NCBI GenBank assembly: GCA_004000515.1
Contig: CP034537.1
Coordinates: forward strand, 3,982,001-4,046,000
Direction: 5' to 3'
DNA: 64,000 nt
DNA from: Pseudomonas poae
Lineage (GTDB): Bacteria; Pseudomonadota; Gammaproteobacteria; Pseudomonadales; Pseudomonadaceae
Under the pieces are notes generated by a model that was given only the letters and a program-made list of their open reading frames with translations, had not been told where the DNA came from and did not search any database. Within the stretch, counting starts at the first letter, position 1, and every line of letters begins with the position of its first letter. The position numbers were made by a program, and so were the translations under genes. Below are positions 18,776-27,418 of the stretch, piece by piece.

Positions 18776-19915
18776 CGCGCCGATCAGGGCAAGCAACATC
18801 AGCAAAATGACTGCCCATGGAAAGGCCGTGACGCCCCAGCCTTGAAGCAGTACACCGCCCGCCAAGCCACCGCCGGCGATGCCCAGGTTCCATACGGTCA
18901 CCAGCATCGATTGCGCGGCATCGGCTGATTCTCCCGCCGACTTGGCCAGTGCCGTTTGCAGCAAGGCCGGCAGGCCGCCAAACGCCAGGCCCCACGATGC
19001 GACCGCAAAATAGACGATCGCAGGCACACTGATCCAGAACGCCAGCACTACAGCGATCAGGCCGAATAGCGCACAACTGATCAACAGCAAAACGCGCAGC
19101 CACCGGTCGATCAGCACGCCAGCCAGCCAGATACTCAGCAGTGCCGCCAGGCCGAACACCAGCAGGACCCGATCGATTTCCACTGCAATCCCTGCAGGCA
19201 CTAGCAGTGGGGCGATGTAGGTGTACAGAATGTTGTGGGCTAGCACGTAGGTAAAGGTCACCCACAGCACCGGGCGAATGCCGGGTAAGGTCAGCACCTG
19301 GCGCAACCCCATGCGATTTTCGGCGGGCTGGCCGGCAAAATCCGGGAGCTGCCAACGCGCCCAGACCAGCAGTATCAGTGTCAGCCCGGTCATGATCGCA
19401 AAACTCAGGCGCCAGCCCACAACGGTACCCAGCAAGGTGCCGGCTGGCACGCCCAGTGATAAGGCCAGTGGTGCGCCAAGCATCGCCACGGCAATCGCAC
19501 GACCTTGCAGATGTGGTGCAACCATCCGGCTGGCATAACCAGCCAGCAACGCCCACAGCAGCCCGGCGAATACCCCTGCAAAGAAGCGTGCCACCAACGT
19601 CAGCCCATAGTGACTGGATAAGGCGGTCACGCTGTTGACCAAGGCAAAACCGCCGATGGCGAGCAGCAACAACGGACGTCGACGCCAACCGCGGGTCAGC
19701 AACGTCAGGGGAATGGCTGCCAGCAATGAGCCCAATGCGTAGAGGGTGACCAGTTGGCCAACCAGTGCAGGCGACACGCCCAGGCCTTCGCCCATCTGTG
19801 GCAACAGCCCGGCGGGCATGGCCTCAGTGAGGATGGTAATAAAGCCCGCACTGGCCAGTGCCAGCAAGCCGCCCAGCGGCAGCGTATCCGGGGAGTCGCT
19901 AACAAGTGAAGTCAT
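18722..19915 (-). CDS. MFS exporter (DHA1/sugar-efflux-like)
   Basis: About 397 residues with 12 predicted membrane helices. It begins TLPLGGLLALASAGFITILTEAMPAGLLPQM, as in the AraJ/SotB/NepI branch of drug-H+ antiporters. The motif A region is present as LTRGWRRRP after TM2, and motif C-like GAPLALSLGVPAGT in TM5. No ribosome-binding site stands out; ATG 19915 is used, with 19933 in frame as an alternative. It is divergent from a LysR gene across about 115 bases, which suggests LysR-controlled export of a small molecule. Substrate unknown. Confidence 0.82.
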   Translation of the reverse strand: MTSLVSDSPDTLPLGGLLALASAGFITILTEAMPAGLLPQMGEGLGVSPALVGQLVTLYALGSLLAAIPLTLLTRGWRRRPLLLLAIGGFALVNSVTALSSHYGLTLVARFFAGVFAGLLWALLAGYASRMVAPHLQGRAIAVAMLGAPLALSLGVPAGTLLGTVVGWRLSFAIMTGLTLILLVWARWQLPDFAGQPAENRMGLRQVLTLPGIRPVLWVTFTYVLAHNILYTYIAPLLVPAGIAVEIDRVLLVFGLAALLSIWLAGVLIDRWLRVLLLISCALFGLIAVVLAFWISVPAIVYFAVASWGLAFGGLPALLQTALAKSAGESADAAQSMLVTVWNLGIAGGGLAGGVLLQGWGVTAFPWAVILLMLLALIGASKTATQQLSRPSLHVKH

Positions 19916-19986
19916 GACGCTGTATCCATGCAAAGGGCAAGGACGCAGAGTAGGGGGCTGCCGTCTGCGGAAAAACAGGCTAAGGT

Positions 19987-20001
19987 TCCGAACTTATCGG
20001 A
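19987..20001. promoter_or_regulatory. candidate LysR operator between MFS exporter and its regulator
   Basis: TCCGA-ACTTA-TCGGA, a perfect 5-base inverted repeat with a 5-base spacer of the T-N-A type used by LysR proteins. It lies 30 bases before the LysR start codon and 72 before the MFS start. Confidence 0.45.
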
Positions 20002-20030
20002 CACAGTCGTCCGTAATGCAGGGTCACATC

Positions 20031-20929
20031 ATGGACAGTTTGGGCAGCCTTTCGGTATTTGTGCAGGTCGCAGAGACCCGCAGTTTCACGGCTGCGGGGC
20101 GCGTCTTGGGCGTGTCATCCTCGGCGGTGGGCAAAAGTATCGCGCGTATGGAAGAGCGCCTGGGCGTGCGGTTGTTTCATCGCAGTACGCGCAGTATCAC
20201 GCTCACCGGCGAAGGCACGTTATTCCTTGAACGCTCGCGGCGTATCCTGGCCGAGGTCGAGGCCGCCGAATGCGAGCTAACCGAAGCCAGTGCGACGCCT
20301 CGGGGCAAGTTGCGCATCAGTCTGCCGCAGGTGCGTGGGTTGTTGATGCCGGTGCTCAGCGACTTCATGCGTGCTTACCCTGAGATCGAGCTGGATGTGG
20401 ATTTTTCCGACCGTATGGTAGACGTGATCGAAGAGGGGTTCGACGCGGTCATTCGCACCGGCAAACCGGAAGATTCACGGCTGATGGCCCGCCACCTGGG
20501 GCACTACCAATTGGTGTTGGTGGGCACCCCGGCTTACTTCGTTCAGCACGGCACTCCGCAGCACCCCCACCACTTGAGCGACCACGCCTGCCTGCGTCAC
20601 AAATTCTGCGCGACAGGCAAACTGGAGCCTTGGCCATTGCGTCTTGCGCCCGGCGCCGCAGAGCCGGTCTTGCGCGCTCCGTTGGTCAGCACCACCATCG
20701 AATCCCTCAACCATGTGGTGCACGAGGGGTTGGGCATTGCCTGCCTGCCGGATTACATGGTCAACAGGGCCGTGGGGAGGGGCGCCTGCAACGGGTATTG
20801 GATGATTACCTGGAGCACCGTGGCAGTTTCTGGATGTTGTGGCCATCAAGCCGCCATGCCTCGGCCAAATTGCGCGTGTTTATTGATCATATGTGTGCAG
20901 GGCTTTTTCCTGCAGGCACCGTCGCGTAG
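20031..20929 (+). CDS. LysR-family transcriptional regulator, one apparent frameshift
   Basis: 299 residues after correction. N-terminal winged helix-turn-helix (SLSVFVQVAETRSFTAAGRVLGVSSSAVGKSIARMEERLGVRLF) and a periplasmic-binding-like effector domain (RGLLMPVLSDFMRAYPEIELDVDFSDRMVDVIEEGFDAVIRTG), of the CrgA/AaeR type. At 20774-20777 one G is missing from a G-run. With it restored, ...MVNRAVGEGRLQRVLDDYLEHRGSF continues to a stop at 20929. The uncorrected frame would run on with unlikely residues into the next gene. Start ATG 20031 (an in-frame ATG at 20016 is also possible). Probable regulator of the divergent MFS exporter. Confidence 0.83.
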
Positions 20930-21018
20930 GCCTGTGACGTTTTACCGACAGGAATGCGCGCGCCAAGGCCTCGTTCTGTTGCACAATACCGCCCGGACCG
21001 TTTTCCTCAGGATTTTCA

Positions 21019-21798
21019 ATGTCGACATCATTTCACTTGCGTAGCCTCGGGCTGGCGCTGGTGCTGGCGGGCGCCGCGGGCTGCTCGTCACCCAAGACCG
21101 CTATTTATGAACATGAGAATTTCGACGACTCCGGCACGTTTTCGCGCGATTACCCGGTCAGTGATGTGGCAGCGTGTGAAGCCGCGCGCCGCGCCTTGCT
21201 GAGCCAGGGCTACATCATTACCAGCAGCGACCCGAAGCTGGTGGTGGGTAACAAGAGTTTCCAGCAGACCGGCGAGACCCATCTGCAGATCAGCTTCAAC
21301 GTGGTGTGTGCCGATGATGGCAAAGGCACCAACCATTCGACGATGTTCGCCAACGCCTTGCAGGACCGCTATGCGCTGAAGAAGGTCAACAACTCGGCGA
21401 GCCTGGGCGTGGGCGTGTTGGGGTCGGTATCGATGCCGATTGGCTCCACGGATGACTCGATGGTGAAGGTGGCCAGCGAAACCGTGTCCGCACCGAAGTT
21501 CTACGAGCGTTACTTTGCGCTGGTGGACGTGTTCTTGCCGCAAGAGGTGAAGAAGGCCGAGCACATTGCCGAGAAGCCAAAGGCTGACTTGGGCGTGCCG
21601 GAGCCAAAAGTCGCACCGGCTGCCGAGAAGGTCGAGGCGCCGAAGGCAGAGCCCGCAGCGTCGGAGCCGGTCGCACCGCCTGTCGAGCCTGCGCCGATTG
21701 CGCCGCATGAAGAGCCGGCCGCCGCGCCCGCGACGACCAACCCAGAACTGCCAGCGCCGACAGAAGCGATTCCACCGCTGCCGACGCCCGCGCAGTAA
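21019..21798 (+). CDS. DUF2242-like lipoprotein with Pro/Ala-rich tail
   Basis: 259 residues. The signal peptide ends in AGAAGC (Cys22, a relaxed lipobox) and is followed by SSPKTAIYEHENFDDSGTFSRDYPVSDVAACEAARRALLSQGY, which I recognise as the start of the DUF2242 family. Residues about 35-175 form the conserved domain. Residues 176-259 are a low-complexity Pro/Ala/Glu tail (EPKVAPAAEKVEAPKAEP) that may span the cell wall. Function is unknown. AGGA precedes the ATG. It ends one base short of the stop of the convergent E1 gene. Confidence 0.78.
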   Translation: MSTSFHLRSLGLALVLAGAAGCSSPKTAIYEHENFDDSGTFSRDYPVSDVAACEAARRALLSQGYIITSSDPKLVVGNKSFQQTGETHLQISFNVVCADDGKGTNHSTMFANALQDRYALKKVNNSASLGVGVLGSVSMPIGSTDDSMVKVASETVSAPKFYERYFALVDVFLPQEVKKAEHIAEKPKADLGVPEPKVAPAAEKVEAPKAEPAASEPVAPPVEPAPIAPHEEPAAAPATTNPELPAPTEAIPPLPTPAQ

Positions 21799-21799
21799 A

Positions 21800-24396
21800 T
21801 CAGACCGCTACGGGGTCGGCCTTGTCGACGTTGATCCCGTAGCGCCTGATCGCCTCACTGACTTTATCGCGGCCGATCACGCCGTCATCCGCCAACGCCT
21901 TCAAGGCCGCCAGTGCGATGAAGTAGCGATCTACCTCAAAGAACGCCCGCAAGGTTTCCCGCGTATCCGATTGCCCGAAGCCATCGGTACCCAGCGCGAC
22001 AAAGCGTCGGCCCGGTACAAATGGGCGGATCTGGTCGGCGAATAGCTTCATGTAATCCGTGGCGATCACCAGCGGTCCAGCTTCGTTGGCCAAACATTGT
22101 TCCACATAACTCACACGCGGCTCGCTTTCCGGGTGCAGCAGGTTCCAGCGTTCTACGGCATGCCCTTCACGGCGTAACTCGGTGAGGCTGGTCGCGCTCC
22201 ACACGGCACTGCGCACGGCGAAATCCTTTTCCAGCAACTCAGCGGCGGCGATCACCTCCCGCAGGATCGAACCGCTGCCCATCAGTTGCACCTGTGGTTG
22301 TTCGCTTGCGCTCAGTCGGTATATGCCCTTGAGAATCCCATCCTCGACACCTTCGGGCATGGCCGGGTGTGGGTAGTTTTCGTTGAGCAGGGTGATGTAG
22401 TAGTAGATGTCCTCCTGTTCGACATACATGCGCCGCATGCCCTCGCGAATAATCACTGCAAGCTCGTAGGCAAAGGTCGGGTCGTAGGACACGCAGCACG
22501 GGATCACCGACGACAGAATGTGGCTATGGCCGTCGTCATGCTGCAAGCCTTCGCCCATCAGCGTGGTACGTCCCGCCGTGGCCCCCAGCAGGAAGCCGCG
22601 TGCGCGTGCGTCGCCCGCCGCCCAAGCCAGGTCGCCTACGCGCTGGAAGCCGAACATCGAGTAAAAGATGTAGAACGGCACCGTCATCAGGCCATGGTTG
22701 CTGTAGGACGTGCTCGCCGCAATCCATGAGGAAATGGCACCGGATTCGTTCAGGCCTTCCTGCATGATCTGTCCGTCTTTGCTCTCCTTGTAGTAGCTCA
22801 ATTGCCCGGCGTCCTGTGGGGTATAGAGCTGGCCGACGGCGGAGTGTATGCCGATCTGACGGAACAGGCTTTCCATCCCAAAGGTGCGCGATTCGTCTGG
22901 CACGATAGGCACGATCAGTTTGCCCAGGTGCGGGTCCTTGAGCAGGGTGCCGAGGATGCGCACAAAAGCCATGGTGGTGGAGATCGCGCGGTCGCCGGTG
23001 TCCTTGAGCTGGTGGCGAATGCGCTCAGCTCGGGGATCTGCAGCGACTGGACGGCACTGTGGCGCGCGGGTACATAACCGCCCAAGGCTTGGCGGCGCGC
23101 AGCAAAGTAGCGGGCTTCCTCGCTGTCGGCGGCGGGCTTGATGTACGGGATGTCGGCGAGCTGCTCATCCGCCACTTCCAAGTCGAAACGGTCGCGGAAG
23201 GCTTTCACCGCGTCGGCACCCATCTTTTTCAGTTGGTGATTGATGTTTTGGCCTTCGCCGGCTTCGCCCATGCCGAAACCCTTGACGGTCTTTGCCAGGA
23301 TCACCGTCGGTTGGCCGGTGTGGCGCACAGCGGCAGCGTAGGCGTTGTAGACCTTGTCGGGGTCATGCCCGCCCCGTGAGAGTTTCCAGATGTCGTCGTC
23401 GGACATATCCGCAACCAGCGCAAGCAACTCCGGGTATTTACCGAAGAAGTGTTCGCGCACGTAGGCGCCGTTCTGGGATTTGTAATTTTGATAGTCGCCG
23501 TCCACGCACTCCATCATGCGCTGGCGCAATAGGCCGCTCCTGTCCCTTTCCAGCAGGGCATCCCAACCACCGCCCCAGATCACCTTGATCACGTTCCAGC
23601 CAGCAGCGCGGTACAGGCTTTCGAACTCTTGGATCACCTTGGCATTGCCGCGCACCGGGCCGTCCAGGCGTTGCAGGTTGCAGTTGACCACGAAGATCAG
23701 GTTGTCGAGTTTCTCGCGCCCGGCCAGGGAGATGGCGGCCAGGGATTCCGGCTGGTCCATTTCGCCATCACCGAGGAAGGCCCACACTTTGCGGCCCTGG
23801 TGTTGCTTGAGGTCACGAAATTCCAGGTAACGCATGAAGCAAGCCTGTGGGTGCGGGTTGCCAGAAGAGGAAAATGCCTTCGCCACCGGCTTCGCGGCGG
23901 AAGTTATCCAACTGCGCTTCGCTGATGCGGCCTTCCAGGTAGGCGCGCCCGTAGATGCCTGGGGAGGAGTGGCCCTGGATGTACACCAGGTCGCCGTCGA
24001 AGCTGTCGGTACGCCCACGGAAGAAATGGTCGAAACCTACGTCATACAGCACGGCGGCTGACGCATAGGTCGCGATGTGCCCACCCACACCTGAGTGTTT
24101 GCCTGCACGCAGTACCATCGCCATGGCGTTCCAGCGGATGTAGGCATTGGTGCGGCGTTCTATGGCCAGGTTGCCGGGGTAGGGCAGTTGGCGGTCCACC
24201 GGGATGGTGTTGACGTAGGGGTGGTGACCCGCCCGTAGAAGTCGCCATGCCGCGCCACGTCGAAATCCAGCAACTGATCGATCAGGTAATGAGCGCGCGG
24301 GCGGCCTTCGGTGGACAGCACCGATTCGATGGACTCCAACCACTCGCGGGTTTCCTGTGGATCGTCGTCGCGTCTGACTGCGTTATTCGGGGTCAT
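21800..24396 (-). CDS. homodimeric 2-oxoacid dehydrogenase E1 (AceE/MdeB-like), frameshifts and an internal deletion
   Basis: Thiamine-diphosphate decarboxylase subunit, close to AceE of pyruvate dehydrogenase and MdeB of 2-oxobutyrate oxidation. It has WLESIESVLSTEGRPRAHYLID, KHSGVGGHIATYASAAVLYDVGFDHFFRG, the cofactor/Mg motif GDGEMDQPES...NCNLQRLDGP, and the C-terminal transketolase-like region. One C (coding strand) is missing at 24218 and another near 23014; both are homopolymer-type and trivially repaired. At about 23860 the sequence differs in kind: roughly 23 residues normally between PHP and QACFMRYL are absent, including the cofactor-facing PTVSMGLGPI segment, and the frame also shifts. 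Corrected length is about 865 against 887 in E. coli AceE. No E2/E3 genes are adjacent. Controlled probably by the neighbouring MarR. Confidence 0.8.
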
Positions 24397-24459
24397 GTGA
24401 GGCTCCAGGGTAGGCGGGTTTCAAGTGGCGGGCTCCTTGTGGGAGTGCCGTCAAAGTAA

Positions 24460-24471
24460 TTGCAATTGCAA
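24460..24471. promoter_or_regulatory. palindromic operator TTGCAATTGCAA between E1 and marR
   Basis: A perfect 12-base palindrome 64 bases before the E1 start and 71 bases before the MarR start. A TTGCAA half site recurs at 24507-24512. The same palindrome stands before the second E1-like gene (26106), so this is very likely the MarR binding site. Confidence 0.7.
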
Positions 24472-24541
24472 CTACATGATCGAATCTAGCGCGGGATGAG
24501 CTACTATTGCAACCTTCTTGAAATTCCCCGGATGGTGTTGC

Positions 24542-25012
24542 ATGTCGTCGAAAGAGCCTGATGTATGGTTCCGTTTTGTCAGGGCCCACAGGACGGTCAT
24601 CCGTGAAATCGAACGGCGCCTGGCCGATGCCGGCTTGCCGCCCTATGCCTGGTATGACGCGTTGTGGGGCCTGGAAAGCGGCCCCGACGGCACCCGCCGC
24701 ATGCACGAACTGGCCGATGTACTGGCTATCGAGCGCTACAACCTGACACGCTTGGTCGACCGCCTGGAAAAGGACGGCCTGGTGGTACGTTCGCGTTCCG
24801 ACGGCGACGGCCGTGCGGCGTTTGCCACCATCACGGATACCGGGCGGGTGTTACGTAAAGAGATGTGGAAGATCTACGAGAGCACAGTGGATGAGTTGTT
24901 CCTGTCGCAAATCGAGCCAGAGCAGCGCCAAGGCTTTGCCGATGTGTTGGAGCGAGCGGCGGGGATGGCGGTGGAGGCGGGTGTGCAGACCCGTGGCCGT
25001 CGCAAAACCTAA
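24542..25012 (+). CDS. MarR-family transcriptional regulator
   Basis: 156 residues. Winged helix-turn-helix with RMHELADVLAIERYNLTRLVDRLEKDGLVVRSRSDGDGRAAFATITDTGRVL, the typical MarR recognition helix and wing, flanked by dimerisation helices. It is divergent from the long E1 gene and convergent with the short E1-like gene, with a REP in between. ATG 24542 is chosen; a TTG at 24518 is possible. The shared TTGCAATTGCAA palindromes suggest it represses itself and both E1 genes; the ligand is presumably a 2-oxoacid or aromatic acid, but this is inference. Confidence 0.85.
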   Translation: MSSKEPDVWFRFVRAHRTVIREIERRLADAGLPPYAWYDALWGLESGPDGTRRMHELADVLAIERYNLTRLVDRLEKDGLVVRSRSDGDGRAAFATITDTGRVLRKEMWKIYESTVDELFLSQIEPEQRQGFADVLERAAGMAVEAGVQTRGRRKT

Positions 25013-25030
25013 CGAACAACCGAAAACCCT

Positions 25031-25059
25031 TGTGGGAGCAGGCAAGCCAGCTCCCACAG
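25031..25059. repeat. single REP hairpin
   Basis: TGTGGGAGC...GCTCCCACA around AGGCAAGCCA, a single imperfect Pseudomonas REP palindrome lying between the convergent marR and E1-like genes. Confidence 0.75.
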
Positions 25060-26051
25060 CTAATTGCATTCCAGTGCATAACGATTCATCGCTATCTCGA
25101 CCTGTCGCCAATCCAGGCGCTCTTCCTCCACCAGCGCCCTTAGCGCCGACACCACAACCCAATACCGGCTCGGCGCATGTCCCAGCGCGACAAACCTTGC
25201 GTCGACGTACCCCGCCAGTTGATCGACGATCGGCTGCGGATAACCGGTGACGGCAATCACGGGCGCCTCGCTTCCCATAAGGCATTCGCGCAAGTGGCAG
25301 CTACGCTTGGTGGCCGTGGGATGCAGGCGATTCCAACGCTCAGCGACGGCTGCCTCGCGCGCTAATCGGGTGTAGCTGGGGCAGCTCCACACTTGCGAAG
25401 TCACTCCCCAATCCTGCTCCAGCAATTGCGCTGCCTGGATGACCTCCTCAAGGGCCTGCCCCGCGCCGAGCAATCGTACATCACCATTTGGTCGGCGCTG
25501 GATGGGGTACATACCCTGGAGTGCCGCCTCACGGTCCCTTTCATCCAATGGCATTGCGCGCTCGTGATCATGCAGCGCCAGGTAGTAAAACCCCGGCTGG
25601 CCCTCGACATACAAGTTGCGCAACCCGGCCAGCACAATCGCTCGGGCTTCTTCGCCGCAGGATGGGTCGTACGGTGTGCAGCGTGGATGTGTGGTCAGCC
25701 AGAGAGGCAAGGACGGCTGTGCGCCCTTGGGCCACGGGGAGGGTGGTTCTCGATGTCGTTGCACAAAATGCCGCGCTGCGCCGTGGCCTCCGACAGGGCA
25801 CACAACTGCGCCGACGATGCCGCGCTGTGCAGGTACAGCATTGGCTTTTCCGAGGTATTGCGTGCAAACCAGGTGGGCCAACTGCCCGGGCGCCGAGAGC
25901 GTGTCTGGCCCCGAATCACCCACGCCTGACGGCAGAGTTCCAGCGTATTGGCCATGGTCATCACGGTGTACAACGGCGAATGGCAGGATTGGCCGGCAGT
26001 GCCCAGAGCGTCGAGGCAGAGTTGTGCCGCGTGGGCGGTAGAGGCGGGCAT
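25060..26051 (-). CDS. short E1-like protein: C-terminal half of a homodimeric 2-oxoacid dehydrogenase E1
   Basis: About 330 residues after adding one base to the G-run at 25736-25739 (coding GAG-AAC-CAC-CCT-CCC-C). It aligns by eye only with the middle and C-terminal part of AceE-type E1: TPYDPSCGEEARAIVLAGLRNLYV against SYDPTFAYELAVIIREGMRRMYV, and LLGAGQALEEVIQAAQLLEQDWGV against LMGSGSILREVIAAAELLEKDFAV in the neighbouring full-length gene. The N-terminal domain carrying GDG...NCN, which binds the cofactor diphosphate and Mg, is absent by design, not by truncation at a contig end. It may be a non-catalytic partner or inhibitor of E1. ATG 26051 has AGGGG upstream. The same MarR-type palindrome precedes it. 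Confidence 0.72.
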
Positions 26052-26104
26052 GGGTTGAGTCCCCTGATGGCGAAGGCCCATACCCTACTGGAGAAATGTA
26101 TTTG

Positions 26105-26127
26105 ATTGCAATTGCAATGATTGCAAT
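26105..26127. promoter_or_regulatory. second MarR-type operator (palindrome plus half site)
   Basis: TTGCAATTGCAA at 26106-26117, then a TTGCAA half site at 26121-26126, about 55 bases before the short E1-like start codon. It is identical to the palindrome at 24460. Confidence 0.7.
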
Positions 26128-26289
26128 AGTTGGTGAAAACCCAGGTGCTAAATTCCTGCAACGCTGCTACGTTTAATCCTGAAGCGCAGGAACGTCATGG
26201 CGTCGACATTTTTTTGTGATGACGGCACTTTAAGCTGGTGATGCAGGTCACTTATCTGCAGCCGCTTTTAATTCAAGAAGGAGTCCAGC

Positions 26290-26376
26290 ATGGACGATTA
26301 CCAGGAAGAACTGCTCGAGTACCACGCGATTGAGCTGGACCCGCTGGAACCGGCAGACGACGCAACCGAGCTGTAA
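26290..26376 (+). CDS. very small acidic protein (28 residues)
   Basis: MDDYQEELLEYHAIELDPLE followed by PADDATEL, with net charge about -10. It has a strong GAAGGAG site 6-7 bases before the ATG. I recall similar 25-30-residue acidic peptides in other pseudomonads, but no function. It is isolated, reading toward the end of the AraC gene. An acidic mimic or binding peptide is conceivable; no claim is made. Confidence 0.6.
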   Translation: MDDYQEELLEYHAIELDPLEPADDATEL

Positions 26377-26384
26377 GACCGACT

Positions 26385-27418
26385 TCAGGCGGAATGCCGC
26401 TGACTGCGGCGAAATTCCCCTGGGGTCTGGTTGTTCCACCGCCTGAACGCCCGTTGAAACGCTTGGGCTGAGGCAAAACCGAGCAGGTAGGCTATTTCGC
26501 CGAATGCCAGTTCCGTATCGCGAATGTAGGTCATGGCCAGGTCGCGGCGGGTATCGTTGAGAATCGCGCGGAACTGAGTGCCTTCTTCGGCCAGTTTGCG
26601 GCGCAGTGTCCAGGTAGGCAGCTTCAAGCGTGCCGCCACTTCTTCCAGGTCGGGTTCCCGGCCACCATTGAGCATCGGCCCGAGCAACCGGGTGATGCGC
26701 TCGCGCAGGCTGCGGGTGCGCGTCAACTGCTCAATTCCCGTTCACACAGCTGCAACAACAGGTGCCAGGTACTGGGACAATGCTGTGGGTTGCGCAATGC
26801 CAGGGTGTGCTGGTTCAGACGCAGTTGATTGGACTCGGCGCCGAACAGTAGGTGACTGTCCCCCAACACGCTGTACTGCTCGCTGTAGTCGGGTGCTTCG
26901 AACTCGATTTCGATGCGTTGCGCCTGCACCGGTTGCTGTACCAACGCCGACAACTGAAACAGCCAACCGGCAATGATCGAGTCCACCACAAAGCGGTTGT
27001 AGGCGTTATACGGGCTGATGGAATAGAACTGCAGCCAGGCGCCTTCGGCATCTTCATGAAAGCTCGATTGCCCGCGATAATTGGAGCCGTACAGCGCTTC
27101 GAAGCGAGTGAGGGCGCGCGCGGCCTCGCGGACATTGGGCGCTTGGGCCGCCGTCACGCCCGCAAGGCCCGCCTGGCTCAAACGGCTGAGCTGGCCCATG
27201 CGCAGGCCCAGGCCGGGGTTGCCGGTGAGTTGGATGGCTGCATGGCCCAGGCGCATGTAGCGCGGGATCGACAAGCGTGCCCCGGCCTCGGCGAGGCGTG
27301 CCGGATCAAGGCCGTATTGCAGCAGCAGCGGTTGCGGATCCAGGCCGTGGCTTTGAATGGCATCGCCCAGGGTGTGCACGAAGCCCACCGACAGATCCCC
27401 CAGCCGTACCGGCTTCAC
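26385..27418 (-). CDS. AraC-family transcriptional regulator, one apparent frameshift
   Basis: 344 residues after restoring one A (coding strand) at 26735-26736, giving ...CEREIEQLTRTRSLRERITRLL. Residues about 15-215 form the arabinose-binding-like N-terminal domain of the OruR/ArgR-type group (SIPRYMRLGHAAIQLTGNPGLGLRMG). The C-terminal double helix-turn-helix is LEEVAARLKLPTWTLRRKLAEEGTQFRAI and AFGEIAYLLGFASAQAFQRAFRRWNNQTPGEFR. The start is GTG at 27418 within a GTGA overlap with the stop of the upstream nitrilase-like gene, so the two are one operon. Confidence 0.85.
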
